Source: Christiangramia sediminis (GTDB lineage: Bacteria > Bacteroidota > Bacteroidia > Flavobacteriales > Flavobacteriaceae). Taken from it: a stretch of 64,000 nt of DNA. Positions 8,988 through 18,430 of the stretch are shown here, piece by piece; positions within the stretch are counted from its first letter, which is position 1, and every line of letters begins with the position of its first letter. Made by a program: the position numbers and the translations under genes. Location of the stretch: NCBI RefSeq assembly GCF_020552705.1, contig NZ_JAJBZG010000001.1:434001-498000 (forward strand), read 5' to 3'. The notes beneath the pieces are model-generated. The model ran no database searches and was not told the DNA's origin. It saw nothing but the letters and a program-made list of their open reading frames with translations.

Positions 8988-9467
8988 ATGGCCAAGTTTA
9001 AATTAGACGAAACAGACCACCAGATTCTTGATATGCTTATCGAGAATACCAGGACACCATTTACAGATATTGCTAAGAAACTTCTTATTTCTGCAGGAAC
9101 GGTTCATGTAAGAGTGAAGAAAATGGAAGAAGCGGGAATTATCATTGGTTCCTCTTTAACTCTGGACTATAAAAAGCTTGGATACGCTTTTATCGCTTAC
9201 GTTGGAGTTTTTCTTAAGAATACTTCCCAGACAAAATTTGTCTTAGAAAGAATAAATGAAATCCCTTTTGTGACGGTTGCTCATGTTACTACAGGAAAGT
9301 TCAACGTTTTTTGTAAGATACGTGCGAAAAATACGCAACATGCCAAGGATATTATTTTCTTATTAGACGATATAGAAGGAGTTTATAGAACTGAAACTAT
9401 GATTTCCCTGGAAGAGAGTATAAATGACAAAAAGAGACTGATGCATTCCATCTTTAAAGACATGTAA
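8988..9467 (+). CDS. Lrp/AsnC-family transcriptional regulator
   Basis: The 159-residue protein has an N-terminal winged HTH (LDETDHQILDMLIENTRTPF, then DIAKKLLISAGTVHVRVKKM) and a C-terminal RAM (regulation of amino acid metabolism) ligand-binding domain with AYVGVFLKN, VAHVTTGKFNVFCKIRAKN and DDIEGVYRTETMISL. These proteins usually form octamers that respond to amino acids. The ATG at 8988 is preceded by AAAGGA and fits the Lrp family start; the in-frame TTG at 8958 lies in the promoter -7 box. A terminator follows, so the gene is monocistronic. Confidence 0.93.
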   Translation: MAKFKLDETDHQILDMLIENTRTPFTDIAKKLLISAGTVHVRVKKMEEAGIIIGSSLTLDYKKLGYAFIAYVGVFLKNTSQTKFVLERINEIPFVTVAHVTTGKFNVFCKIRAKNTQHAKDIIFLLDDIEGVYRTETMISLEESINDKKRLMHSIFKDM

Positions 9468-9490
9468 GCAGTCCTAAACTTTTATTAAAG

Positions 9491-9524
9491 ACCCTTTAGA
9501 CTGCTTTGTTTAAAGGGTTTTTTT
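9491..9524 (+). terminator. Rho-independent terminator after the Lrp-type gene
   Basis: Stem ACCCTTTA (9491-9498) pairs with TAAAGGGT (9511-9518) around a 12 nt loop and is followed by a T run to 9524. Confidence 0.8.
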
Positions 9525-9560
9525 ATAAATTTAAATAATTGACCACCCTAAAAATTAATT

Positions 9561-12134
9561 ATGCACAGAGAACCAAGATTAGATAGATTTAATGATAACG
9601 TGCTTGCAAAATACCAGGTTTATAATAGTATTTTTTTAACCCTGCCGTATGATGACATTAAAAAGACGGGCGCTCTTTTGCCGTTGTTTCAGGAAATTTG
9701 TGAAACCGGCTTTGAGAATAATGAGAATCCATCAGAAATTGTAGACCGATTTTTTAGTAAATATGGTGAAGATCCTTCAGAAGAGGAAAAAGTAGATCTC
9801 CTTTTCAGGTTTATTCAGTATATAGAAAGACAGGTGGTGTTATTTGATGCTATAGAAGATGCCTCTTTCTCTATAGTAAACAATATGGACGGCCGCGGAA
9901 CACTTAGAAGTGTGAAAGAAGAGGCTGAAGCTAAACAGAAAGTAGGGGAATTAAAAGAATACTTAAAAAGGTTTAATGTGAGGCCCACCCTTACCGCCCA
10001 TCCAACTCAGTTTTATCCCGGGAGTGTATTGGGTATAATTACAGATCTGGATAAGGCTATTCAAAAAAACAATATTGTTAAGATCAAGCAGTTGCTTGCT
10101 CAGTTGGGTAAAACGCCTTTTTTCAAGAAAGAAAAGCCTACTCCTTATGATGAGGCTGTGAATTTAATCTGGTATTTTGAAAACGTATTTTACCAGAGCG
10201 CCAGTAAGATCCATAATTATATTCAGCAAAATATCTTCGATGGCGAAGATGTGGGTAATCAGGTTGTAAATCTTGGTTTCTGGCCCGGAGGTGACCGTGA
10301 TGGAAATCCATTTGTGACTACAGATATAACTTTGAGAGTTGCACAAAGACTTAGAAGAACAATTCTTCTAAATTACTATCGTGATATTAGAAAATTAAAG
10401 AGACGACTTACCTTTAGAGAGGTTCATGAGTTGATGGCTGAAATAGAAAAAGGGCTTTATGAGTCGGCAATTTCTAGATCTGGTACTATTAAACTTTCAC
10501 TTGAAGATTTAAATTCTAAATTGCTTAATATCAGGAATATATTAAAAGAAAAACATCAGTCACTATTTCTTGATGAAGTAGATGATATGCTTAATAAGGT
10601 ACATCTGTTCGGGTATCATTTTGCGACCCTGGATATTCGTCAGGACTCCAGTATTCACCAGGAAGTTTTAGAAGATTTAAGCAAGTTGTATCCTGAATTA
10701 ATTCCTTCAGATTATAATGATCTGGATGATGCTAAACAAATAGAGATATTAAGTAATGTCCAGGGGAAACTTGATCCTGAAAAAATGGAGGAAGGGATGA
10801 CCAAAGCTACAATTTCTTCTATCTATGCCATGCAGGAAATTCAGAAGAAAAGTGGTGAGCCTGGGGCCAACAGGTATATAATTAGTAACTGCGGAAGTGT
10901 ACAGGGAGTGTTGGAGCCTTTTGCATTTATAAGAATGACCGGTTGGAAAAAACCAAGTGTAGACGTAATTCCTTTATTTGAAACAGTACCAGATCTTCAG
11001 GAAGCTCATAACGTAATGGAAAAACTTTATACAAATCCTGTTTATAGCGAGCATTTAAAGAGAAGGGGAAATAAACAAACGATCATGTTAGGTTTTAGTG
11101 ATGGAACCAAAGATGGTGGTTATCTTATGGCTAACTGGAGTATTTTTAAAGCTAAAGAAGCTTTGACCAAGATTTCCAGGGAATACGGGATTAAAGTAGT
11201 TTTCTTTGATGGTAGAGGAGGACCGCCAGCAAGAGGTGGTGGAAAAACGCACCAATTCTATGCTTCATTAGGTCCAACCATAGAAAATGAAGAAATTCAG
11301 CTAACAGTTCAGGGACAAACGATCAGTTCAAATTTTGGAACCAAAGATTCATGTACCTATAACCTTGAGCAATTGTTAAGTTCTGGAGTTTCCAACGAGA
11401 TTTTCAGCAATGGGAAGAACGTTCTAAAGGATGAGGATAGAAAAACCATGACCGAGCTTGCGGAAATAAGTTATGAGACCTATACGAATTTCAAAAAGCA
11501 TCCAAGGTTCATACCTTACCTGGAAAAGATGAGTACCCTGAAGTATTACGCTAAAACGAATATAGGAAGCAGACCTTCAAAACGAAATAAATCTGCTGAG
11601 TTGAATCTTTCAGATCTTAGAGCCATTCCATTTGTGGGAAGTTGGAGTCAATTAAAACAAAATGTGCCTGGGTTCTTTGGAGTAGGTACGGCAATGGAAA
11701 AACTGGAAAAAAATGGTGAATTTGATAAAGTAAAACAGCTTTATGAGAATTCAGAATTTTTCAGGACTTTGCTGGAAAATAGTATGATGAGTCTTACCAA
11801 GTCATTCTTTCCTTTAACTGCATACATGAAGAATGATGAAGAATTTGGTGAATTCTGGCAATTGATACACGAAGAATTTGAGCGTACCAAAAAGATGCTT
11901 TTAAAGGTAACGGGTTATGAAGTGTTAATGCAAAATCAACCTGCAGGTAGGGCTTCAATTCAGGCCAGGGAAAGAATTGTTTTACCTTTGCTAACTATTC
12001 AGCAACATGCTTTAAGGCAGGTTCAGGAGTTAAGTAAAAATCCTGAAAAAGCCGGAGAAAAACTGGAAACTTTCGAGAAGATGGTGACCCGTTCGCTTTA
12101 CGGTAATATTAATGCCAGTAGAAATTCAGCTTAA
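9561..12134 (+). CDS. ppc: Phosphoenolpyruvate carboxylase
   Basis: This enzyme adds bicarbonate to phosphoenolpyruvate to form oxaloacetate, the main anaplerotic step. The 857 residues include RPTLTAHPTQ with the catalytic His, NLGFWPGGDRDGNPFVT, FATLDIRQDS, the mobile loop and active-site FFDGRGGPPARGGGKTH, GQTISSNFG, and the C-terminal LMQNQPAGRASIQARERIVLPL. The stop is immediately followed by the ATG of the DinB-like gene with no spacing, and then the BrkB-like gene, so the three genes are likely co-transcribed. No feature suggests loss of activity. Confidence 0.97.
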   Translation: MHREPRLDRFNDNVLAKYQVYNSIFLTLPYDDIKKTGALLPLFQEICETGFENNENPSEIVDRFFSKYGEDPSEEEKVDLLFRFIQYIERQVVLFDAIEDASFSIVNNMDGRGTLRSVKEEAEAKQKVGELKEYLKRFNVRPTLTAHPTQFYPGSVLGIITDLDKAIQKNNIVKIKQLLAQLGKTPFFKKEKPTPYDEAVNLIWYFENVFYQSASKIHNYIQQNIFDGEDVGNQVVNLGFWPGGDRDGNPFVTTDITLRVAQRLRRTILLNYYRDIRKLKRRLTFREVHELMAEIEKGLYESAISRSGTIKLSLEDLNSKLLNIRNILKEKHQSLFLDEVDDMLNKVHLFGYHFATLDIRQDSSIHQEVLEDLSKLYPELIPSDYNDLDDAKQIEILSNVQGKLDPEKMEEGMTKATISSIYAMQEIQKKSGEPGANRYIISNCGSVQGVLEPFAFIRMTGWKKPSVDVIPLFETVPDLQEAHNVMEKLYTNPVYSEHLKRRGNKQTIMLGFSDGTKDGGYLMANWSIFKAKEALTKISREYGIKVVFFDGRGGPPARGGGKTHQFYASLGPTIENEEIQLTVQGQTISSNFGTKDSCTYNLEQLLSSGVSNEIFSNGKNVLKDEDRKTMTELAEISYETYTNFKKHPRFIPYLEKMSTLKYYAKTNIGSRPSKRNKSAELNLSDLRAIPFVGSWSQLKQNVPGFFGVGTAMEKLEKNGEFDKVKQLYENSEFFRTLLENSMMSLTKSFFPLTAYMKNDEEFGEFWQLIHEEFERTKKMLLKVTGYEVLMQNQPAGRASIQARERIVLPLLTIQQHALRQVQELSKNPEKAGEKLETFEKMVTRSLYGNINASRNSA

Positions 12135-12653
12135 ATGATAAAATCAGATTTAACCAAAGGCGAAATAGGAGATTTTTATTGGGGTTATATAGATAGGATA
12201 CCTCCTGATGCTAAACTAATTGAGACTTTAGAGAAAAATACTGAAGAATTTAGTGAGTTTCTAAAATCTATCCCTGAAGACCGATGGCAGTATCGTTATT
12301 CCCCTGTGAAGTGGAGTATCCTGGAGATGGTTCAGCATATTATTGATACAGAACGAATTTTCCAGTACAGGGCGCTTTGTTTTGCCAGAAATGAGCCTAA
12401 TCCGCTTCCGGGCTTTGATCATGATATTTATGTGCTCAATTCTGAAGCAGAGAAAAGAAAGGCGGCAGATCTTATTGAGGAGTTTAAAATTGTTAGAAGA
12501 TCCTGCTTATTTCTTTTTAAAAGTTTTTCTGAAAAAAGATTAAAACTTAGCGGCAATATGAACGATATGAACGCGACACCCCGGGCACTTGGTTTTATAA
12601 TGGCCGGGCATGCGTTGCATCATAAAGATGTGATTAGCAATAAATATCTTTAA
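12135..12653 (+). CDS. DinB-family (DinB_2-like) four-helix-bundle protein
   Basis: The 172-residue protein looks like a DinB/YfiT-like metalloprotein. It has WQYRYSPVKWSILEMVQHIIDTER, containing the first His of the usual His triad, and a C-terminal GFIMAGHALHHKDVISNKYL carrying two or three further His. Such proteins bind a divalent metal and include thiol-dependent transferases and hydrolases, but the specific activity is unknown. It abuts ppc and shares one base with the start of the next gene (TAATG), which suggests coupled translation. Confidence 0.85.
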   Translation: MIKSDLTKGEIGDFYWGYIDRIPPDAKLIETLEKNTEEFSEFLKSIPEDRWQYRYSPVKWSILEMVQHIIDTERIFQYRALCFARNEPNPLPGFDHDIYVLNSEAEKRKAADLIEEFKIVRRSCLFLFKSFSEKRLKLSGNMNDMNATPRALGFIMAGHALHHKDVISNKYL

Positions 12654-13663
12654 TGTTTAGTTCTCTAAAGATTTTTTTCAAACTTTTAAAACGTTCCTAT
12701 ATAAGCTGGGATAAGAATGAACCATACGCCCGTAGCGCTACTATTGCTTATTATGCTTTATTTTCCTTGCCATCCTTATTAATAATTGTAGTTAGCATTG
12801 CCGGCTACTTTTTTGGGAGAAAAGCAGTACAGGGACGTATAACCGGGCAGATTGGTGAATTTATAGGTGAAGATACTGCCATAGCGATTGAAAAAATGAT
12901 CGAGAACGCAGCATTATCTCAGGATTCTACTTTGGCGATAGTTTTTGGTTTAGCTATGTTAATCTTTGGTGCTACCGGGGTATTTTTTCAACTCAAGGTG
13001 GCAATGAACAATATTTGGAATGTAGCAGCTAAAAAAACAAACTTTCTTAGAATGGTCTTAGATAGGGTGATCTCTTTAGGGATGATCTTTGTTATTGGCT
13101 TATTGCTTTTAATTGCGCTTGTTGTTTCAGCTCTTATGAAGGTGATCGCAGACAGAGTAGAAGAAATTTTCCCGCATATTACCGAACTAGCGGTGATAGT
13201 TTCTAATTTCGTTTTGTCATTTTTCTTTATAACCACGCTTTTTGCAATGATCTTTAAGCTACTTCCAGATATTAAGATCAGGTTAAAGACTACTTATACC
13301 GGGGCAGCACTTACTGCTACATTATTTCTTATTGGTGAATTTTTGATCAGTTTTTATTTCGGGCAAAGTGAACCCGCATCAGTATACGGTGGAGCATCTT
13401 CTGTGGTACTTATATTATTATGGGTTTATTATACCTGCCTTATCTTATTTTTTGGAGCGGAATTTACGGTTCAGTATGCTTTAATTAAAAAAGAAAAGGT
13501 GGAACCAAATAGGTTCGGGGAACCGGCGATTTACCAGGAAATGAAAAAACTTGAACAAAGACGGGTTCAACTTAAAGAAGAAAAGCATATAGTAGATCGC
13601 CTAAAATCATACCTGGATATGGACGAAGAAAAAGCTAAACAAAACGATTCTTCCCAGACTTAA
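12653..13663 (+). CDS. YihY/BrkB-family inner-membrane protein
   Basis: The 336-residue integral membrane protein belongs to the YihY/virulence factor BrkB family. The N-terminal segment ARSATIAYYALFSLPSLLII is characteristic, and about six hydrophobic helices follow (for example near residues 100-120, 140-165, 185-210, 220-250 and 255-285), with SVYGGASSVVLILLWVYYTC being the typical C-terminal motif. A charged cytosolic tail follows (about residues 285-336). The family was once mistaken for RNase BN; its function is unsettled. It is the third gene of the ppc operon. Confidence 0.92.
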   Translation: MFSSLKIFFKLLKRSYISWDKNEPYARSATIAYYALFSLPSLLIIVVSIAGYFFGRKAVQGRITGQIGEFIGEDTAIAIEKMIENAALSQDSTLAIVFGLAMLIFGATGVFFQLKVAMNNIWNVAAKKTNFLRMVLDRVISLGMIFVIGLLLLIALVVSALMKVIADRVEEIFPHITELAVIVSNFVLSFFFITTLFAMIFKLLPDIKIRLKTTYTGAALTATLFLIGEFLISFYFGQSEPASVYGGASSVVLILLWVYYTCLILFFGAEFTVQYALIKKEKVEPNRFGEPAIYQEMKKLEQRRVQLKEEKHIVDRLKSYLDMDEEKAKQNDSSQT

Positions 13664-13760
13664 TAAAGCTTTAACTTATACAGAATTTTTTTAGTAGAGC
13701 CTTAATATACTATCCCTGGGCTTCTTTTTATCTTTATGGAAATAAAAAAATAAAATAATT

Positions 13761-14309
13761 ATGGAAAAGAGAATTGCAATTTTGGCAACGCATGGTTTTG
13801 AAGAAAGCGAGTTGACATCTCCGAAAGAAGCAATGGAGAAAGAAGGTTTTAATGTAGAAATAGTAAGCCTGGAAAAAGGAAAAATCAAATCCTGGGATAA
13901 AGATAACTGGGGTAAAGAATATGAAGTAAATAAAACTTTGGATGAAGTCTCTGCAAAAGATTATCATGCTCTGGTGCTTCCGGGTGGAGTGATAAACCCC
14001 GATAATTTAAGAAGAGAAGAGAAAGCTTTGATATTCGTGAGAGATTTCTTTAAACAAAGTAAGCCGGTAGCAGCAATATGCCACGCACCGTGGACTTTGA
14101 TTAGCGCCGATGTGGTAGAAGGAAGAACCATGACATCTTTTAATTCTATTAGAAAAGATCTGGAAAATGCCGGAGCTCTTTGGGTAGATAAAGAAGTAGT
14201 GGTTGATGAAGCACTGGTTACCAGTAGAAATCCTGATGACCTTCCTGCTTTTAATGCTAAAGTAATTGAAGAGATTAAAGAGGGTAAGCATGATTTACAA
14301 CATGCCTGA
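13761..14309 (+). CDS. DJ-1/PfpI-family protein (type 1 glutamine amidotransferase-like)
   Basis: The 182-residue protein has the DJ-1/PfpI fold. EESELTSPKEAMEKEGF carries the acidic residue near the active site, LVLPGGVINPDNLR the oxyanion region, and VAAICHAPWTLISADVVEGR the nucleophilic elbow with Cys near residue 112 followed by His. Relatives act as stress proteins, glyoxalases or deglycases, or proteases; no choice can be made here. A strong terminator follows. It is a single-gene unit. Confidence 0.92.
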   Translation: MEKRIAILATHGFEESELTSPKEAMEKEGFNVEIVSLEKGKIKSWDKDNWGKEYEVNKTLDEVSAKDYHALVLPGGVINPDNLRREEKALIFVRDFFKQSKPVAAICHAPWTLISADVVEGRTMTSFNSIRKDLENAGALWVDKEVVVDEALVTSRNPDDLPAFNAKVIEEIKEGKHDLQHA

Positions 14310-14332
14310 TTTTCTTTAAAATATACTAAGAG

Positions 14333-14361
14333 AAAAGGAACGCCTAAGCGTTCCTTTTTTT
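14333..14361. terminator. Bidirectional terminator between the DJ-1 gene and the acidic protein gene
   Basis: AAAAGGAACGC (14333-14343), loop CTAA, GCGTTCCTTTT (14348-14358) followed by T residues. The plus-strand T run overlaps the stop codon of the convergent minus-strand gene, and the other side is also A-rich, so it can serve both genes. Confidence 0.85.
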
Positions 14362-14671
14362 ATTTATCCTCGTCTTCATCTTCGTCTTCCAGATCTTCAC
14401 CTTTTTCAGGGATCTCAACGATTGGATCATTAAATTCTGAATCATCGTAGTCATCCTCGTCAAAATTAGCCATAGAGTTTTCTAATCGTGTACTAACTTT
14501 TACAAGATAGATGGTATCCTCGGTTTTAACTTCTACAGCATCTACAGTTTCATTTTTTGCATTCTTAAATGAAATGACCTGGTCATCATCATATCCATCA
14601 GGATACTTATCTACAAGCAGTCCTAAAATTTCGGGAGTGAGCTTTTTATAATCTACGATTATCCTTTTCAT
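14360..14671 (-). CDS. Small acidic protein of unknown function
   Basis: The 103-residue protein has an ordered first half (MKRIIVDYKKLTPEILGLLV and TEDTIYLVKVSTRLE) and a strongly acidic C-terminal half ending in EDLEDEDEDEDK. No family with a known function is recognised, although similar short acidic proteins occur in flavobacterial genomes. It is a single gene between the DJ-1 gene and aroB. The acidic tail could bind basic proteins or be disordered; no role is claimed. Confidence 0.8.
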   Translation of the reverse strand: MKRIIVDYKKLTPEILGLLVDKYPDGYDDDQVISFKNAKNETVDAVEVKTEDTIYLVKVSTRLENSMANFDEDDYDDSEFNDPIVEIPEKGEDLEDEDEDEDK

Positions 14672-14762
14672 AGTTTCATTGGTTTATGCAAGTATAAATA
14701 AAAAATTAAATCAGATACAAGACTTAAGCAGATATTCTAAATAAATTTTAAATATTTGAAAT

Positions 14763-15833
14763 TCAGATTTTTGAATAATAATCAAATGCTCTTTGGATAA
14801 GTTCCTCCGGCACAATGACATCATAAACGGGCTTTCCAATATCTTCCAGGAGAACAAAATTGATATTTCCCCGTTCATTTTTTTTATCAAACTTCATGAG
14901 ACTGCTTATTTCCTTAATATCACTTTCTGAAAACTTTTCATTTCCATAGATATCTCTTATAATTTCAGAGATCTTTTGAAGTTTGGTTTGAGGAAAACCC
15001 TTAATTTCAGTTGATAAATAAGTCTCCAGGATCATACCTGCGGCAATTGCCTCCCCATGTAGAAGTTTTTTCTTTTCGGGATGTGTAAGACAATAAGATT
15101 CTATCGCATGACCCAGGGTATGCCCGTAATTTAAAGTTTTCCGAATATTCTGTTCAAAAGGATCTTTTTCAACAATTTCACCTTTAATGTTTACTGACTC
15201 TTTTATGATCTCATCCAGGTGAGAGAGATCTAATTCCGAAAAATTAGAAACTTTATTCCAGTAAGATTCATCAGCAATTAAACCGTGCTTCAATATTTCT
15301 GCAAGACCGCTTCTCATTTCCTGAGGAGAAAGTGTCGCCAGGTAAGAAGAGTCAATAAGAACCATTTCCGGCTGATTGATCACCCCAATTTGATTTTTTA
15401 GATTCCCCAGGTCCACTCCTGTTTTTCCACCAACCGAAGCATCTACCATAGAAAGCAGGGTAGTAGGGATATTGATGAATTTTATTCCACGTTTAAAGGT
15501 AGATGCAACAAAGCCGCCAAGGTCTGTAACCACTCCGCCGCCAAGATTAATAAGAAGGCTTTTCCTGTCTGCCTCCAATTCAGAAAGAGCATTCCAAACT
15601 CCTTCGCAAGTCTGAAGGTTTTTAAATTCTTCCCCGGCCTCAATTTCAATCACTTCCGTTTGAACTTCATTTTGAAAATGCTGGAGAAACCTGGAAAGAC
15701 ATTTTTCATGAGTGTTAGTATCTACTAAAATGAAAATTTTGGAAGGCTGATCTTCTTTTAAAAAATCATTCAGCCTGGAATATCCACTTTCAGCATAAAA
15801 TACAGAATCTAAAGATGCCGGTAAATCGTTCAT
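14763..15833 (-). CDS. aroB: 3-dehydroquinate synthase
   Basis: This is the second enzyme of the shikimate pathway, converting DAHP to 3-dehydroquinate using NAD+ and a divalent metal. The 356 residues carry the NAD-binding loop INLGGGVVTDLGGFVASTFK, PTTLLSMVDASVGGKTGVD, the metal ligands in LAEILKHGLIAD and LNYGHTLGHAIE, and HGEAIAAGM. The gene is divergent from proline dehydrogenase, with an 88 bp intergenic region. It is well conserved in length. Confidence 0.96.
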   Translation of the reverse strand: MNDLPASLDSVFYAESGYSRLNDFLKEDQPSKIFILVDTNTHEKCLSRFLQHFQNEVQTEVIEIEAGEEFKNLQTCEGVWNALSELEADRKSLLINLGGGVVTDLGGFVASTFKRGIKFINIPTTLLSMVDASVGGKTGVDLGNLKNQIGVINQPEMVLIDSSYLATLSPQEMRSGLAEILKHGLIADESYWNKVSNFSELDLSHLDEIIKESVNIKGEIVEKDPFEQNIRKTLNYGHTLGHAIESYCLTHPEKKKLLHGEAIAAGMILETYLSTEIKGFPQTKLQKISEIIRDIYGNEKFSESDIKEISSLMKFDKKNERGNINFVLLEDIGKPVYDVIVPEELIQRAFDYYSKI

Positions 15834-15895
15834 TTTGTTAAAATTTATACGGTCGAAATTAAATAGAAATTATGAATTAACTCGACTTCAATAAT

Positions 15896-15903
15896 TATAT
15901 TTG
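15896..15903 (+). promoter_or_regulatory. -7 element of the proline dehydrogenase promoter
   Basis: TATATTTG matches the Bacteroidota TAnnTTTG element and lies 18 bp before the ATG at 15922. No good -33 TTG is seen at the expected distance. Confidence 0.5.
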
Positions 15904-15921
15904 CCCGATTAACAGCTCGAA

Positions 15922-17121
15922 ATGATAAATAAAAAGATATTTAACAACACAAAATCGGCTTTTAAATTAAAGTCAAACGCAGAACTGGATAGAGCGATTT
16001 TTTTATTCAGTATGATGAATTACTCTTCATTAGTAAAAGCCGGTAGTGCCTTAACTAAGCTTTCTTTAAAGCTTCATCTTCCTGTAGAAACCCTGATCAA
16101 GAAAACAATTTTTGAGCAATTCTGCGGTGGGGTTACAGAAGAAGACTGCAAACCGGTGACCAAAGAAATGTATGATGAAAATCTACATAGTATCCTGGAT
16201 TACTCTGTTGAAGGTAAAAAGACTGAAGAAGAGTTTGATTCGGCTATGAAAAAGAAACTTAGCCTTATAGAATATGCCAAAAATAGTGATGAAGTATCTT
16301 TTGCGATGTTCAAACCAACTGGTATTGGAAGGTTCGAGATCTGGGAGAAGGTGAGTGAAAAGGTGAGTCTGACTGATGAAGAAAAAGAAGAGTGGGATAG
16401 AGTTAAAAAGCGTGTGGATACGCTTTGTAGTAAAGCTTATGAACTTGGAGTAAGATTGTATGCTGATGGTGAGGAAACTTGGATGCAAACCTCTGCAGAT
16501 GATCTTATGGAAGAGATGATGAGAAAGTACAACAAGGAGAAAGTGCTTATCTTCAATACCCTACAGTGTTACCGATGGGATAGGCTACAGTATTTAAAAG
16601 ATCTTCATGAAAAAGCAAAAAATGAAGGTTTTAAAATTGGAGCAAAAATAGTGCGTGGTGCCTATATGGAAAAAGAAAATGCACGAGCAAAAAAACTAGG
16701 GTATCCATCACCAATTTGTGAAAGTAAAGAAGCTACCGATGTTAATTTTAATAGTGTACTTTCCTATTGTTTAAATCATTTGGAAGACATCTCTGTGTTT
16801 ATTGGTACACATAACGAGGTAAGTAGTTACCTGGCGCTTCAGATCATTGAGGACAAGGGAATTTCCATTGACGATAAAAGGATATGGTTTAGTCAACTAT
16901 ATGGGATGAGTGATCATCTTAGTTATAATCTTGCCAAAAAAGGCTATAATGCGGTGAAACTGGTGCCTTTTGGACCGGTAAGGGATGTGGTGCCCTATCT
17001 TTTACGTCGTGCGCAAGAAAATACCTCTGTGAAAGGGCAAACGGGTAGAGAGCTTTCATTGCTTAGAGAAGAGAAAAAGAGACGTAAGGGAGATCAATCT
17101 ACCAAGCATCACCGAGAGTAA
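15922..17121 (+). CDS. Proline dehydrogenase (monofunctional)
   Basis: This FAD enzyme oxidises proline to pyrroline-5-carboxylate, the first step of proline use. The 399-residue sequence has the beta/alpha-barrel segments KIGAKIVRGAYMEKENA (barrel strand with the conserved R-G-A-Y), VFIGTHNEVSS, FSQLYGMSDHLSYNLA and the C-terminal PYLLRRAQENTSV, the typical substrate carboxylate-binding arginine pair. It is monofunctional, unlike long PutA proteins, because no aldehyde dehydrogenase domain follows. The next gene begins 6 bp downstream, so the two share an operon. Confidence 0.95.
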   Translation: MINKKIFNNTKSAFKLKSNAELDRAIFLFSMMNYSSLVKAGSALTKLSLKLHLPVETLIKKTIFEQFCGGVTEEDCKPVTKEMYDENLHSILDYSVEGKKTEEEFDSAMKKKLSLIEYAKNSDEVSFAMFKPTGIGRFEIWEKVSEKVSLTDEEKEEWDRVKKRVDTLCSKAYELGVRLYADGEETWMQTSADDLMEEMMRKYNKEKVLIFNTLQCYRWDRLQYLKDLHEKAKNEGFKIGAKIVRGAYMEKENARAKKLGYPSPICESKEATDVNFNSVLSYCLNHLEDISVFIGTHNEVSSYLALQIIEDKGISIDDKRIWFSQLYGMSDHLSYNLAKKGYNAVKLVPFGPVRDVVPYLLRRAQENTSVKGQTGRELSLLREEKKRRKGDQSTKHHRE

Positions 17122-17127
17122 AATTAA

Positions 17128-17670
17128 ATGATGAAATGGCTGGCGAAATTTGTCTATTTTAAACTACTTGGCTGGAAGCTGGAAAACCGTTTTGATCCGG
17201 CCATTAAAAAATGTGTTCTAATAGTAGCTCCACATACTAGCTCCTATGATTTTCTAATCGGAATTCTGGTTAGAAAAATTATGGGGATTCAAATTAATTT
17301 TGTTGGAAAAAAAGAGCTTTTTAAACCTCCCTTTGGCTGGTATTTTAAAGCTGTGGGTGGTTCGCCGATAGATCGAACAGGAAAGCAGAAAAAGGTTGAT
17401 GCTATCGCACAAATCTTTCGGGAAAAGAAAATATTCAGATTGGCAATGTCCCCGGAAGGAACCAGGGAAAAGACGGAAAAGTGGAAAACCGGCTTTTATT
17501 ATATAGCATTAAAAGCTGAAGTTCCTATCACCCGTGTTTCATTTGACTATGCTACTAAAAAAGTAAAAATCTCCGAGCCGTACTGGCCTACCGGAGATTT
17601 TCAAAAAGATTATACTGAGATTTTTAGTTATTACGATGGAGTAGTAGGTAAAATTCCTGAAAAATTTTAA
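17128..17670 (+). CDS. Lysophospholipid/1-acyl-glycerol-3-phosphate acyltransferase-like protein
   Basis: This is a PlsC-type acyltransferase of 180 residues. The catalytic HX4D motif is in APHTSSYDF, the substrate-binding region in GGSPIDRTGK, and the third motif in MSPEGTREKTEKWKTGFYYIA. A short hydrophobic N-terminal segment (FVYFKLLGW) could peripherally bind membrane. Substrate preference cannot be read. Two ATGs in tandem (17128 and 17131) are equally likely starts. Its stop abuts that of the convergent yebC with no gap. Confidence 0.88.
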   Translation: MMKWLAKFVYFKLLGWKLENRFDPAIKKCVLIVAPHTSSYDFLIGILVRKIMGIQINFVGKKELFKPPFGWYFKAVGGSPIDRTGKQKKVDAIAQIFREKKIFRLAMSPEGTREKTEKWKTGFYYIALKAEVPITRVSFDYATKKVKISEPYWPTGDFQKDYTEIFSYYDGVVGKIPEKF

Positions 17671-18396
17671 TTAATCCTCTTCTTCTGAAGATTCCATGGT
17701 GTGATATACATTTTGAACATCATCATCTTCTTCCAGTTTTTCCAGTAATTTTTCAACATCAGCAGTCTGTTCTTCATTCAGACTTTTGGTTACTTGTGGG
17801 ATTCTTTCAAATCCTGAAGAAACAATTTCGATCTCACGATTTTCAAGTTCTTTCTGGATAGCTCCAAAATTTTCAAAAGGGGCGTAGATATGAATTCCAT
17901 CTTCATCTTCAAAAACTTCTTCAGCACCAAAATCGATTAATTCCAGTTCCAGCTCTTCCGGATCCAGGCCTTCAGCGTTAATGGTGAAATTGCAAGTATG
18001 GTCGAACATAAATTCAACAGAACCGGAAGTTCCCAGGTTTCCATCAGATTTATTAAAGTGAGAACGAATATTGGCCACAGTACGATTATTATTATCTGTG
18101 GCAGTTTCCACCAGTACTGCGATCCCGTGAGGAGCATAGCCCTCAAAAAGAACGATCTTATAATCACCCTGAGACTTATCAGACGCGCGTTTTATGGCAC
18201 GTTCAACATTGTCTTTAGGCATGTTCACACTTTTCGCATTTTGAATTACGGCGCGTAACTTTGCATTGGTGTCAGGATCTGGCCCTCCTTCTTTAACTGC
18301 CATCACTATATCTTTACCAATTCTGGTAAATGCTTTGGACATTGCGGACCAACGCTTCATTTTACGTGCTTTTCGAAATTCGAATGCTCTTCCCAT
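17671..18396 (-). CDS. yebC: YebC/PmpR-family translation/transcription regulator
   Basis: The 241-residue protein starts MGRAFEFRKARKMKRW and contains the family motifs FTRIGKDIVMAVKEGGPDPDTN, NAKSVNMPKDNVERAIKRAS, YEGYAPHG-like FEGYAPHGIAVLVE and SVEFMFDHTCNF. Family members have been described as DNA-binding regulators and, more recently, as ribosome-associated factors for proline-rich stalls. The C-terminus is an acidic tail (ESSEEED). The gene is monocistronic. Confidence 0.95.
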   Translation of the reverse strand: MGRAFEFRKARKMKRWSAMSKAFTRIGKDIVMAVKEGGPDPDTNAKLRAVIQNAKSVNMPKDNVERAIKRASDKSQGDYKIVLFEGYAPHGIAVLVETATDNNNRTVANIRSHFNKSDGNLGTSGSVEFMFDHTCNFTINAEGLDPEELELELIDFGAEEVFEDEDGIHIYAPFENFGAIQKELENREIEIVSSGFERIPQVTKSLNEEQTADVEKLLEKLEEDDDVQNVYHTMESSEEED

Positions 18397-18430
18397 GCTT
18401 TAATAAAATTAGATTCGGGCAAAAATATAA

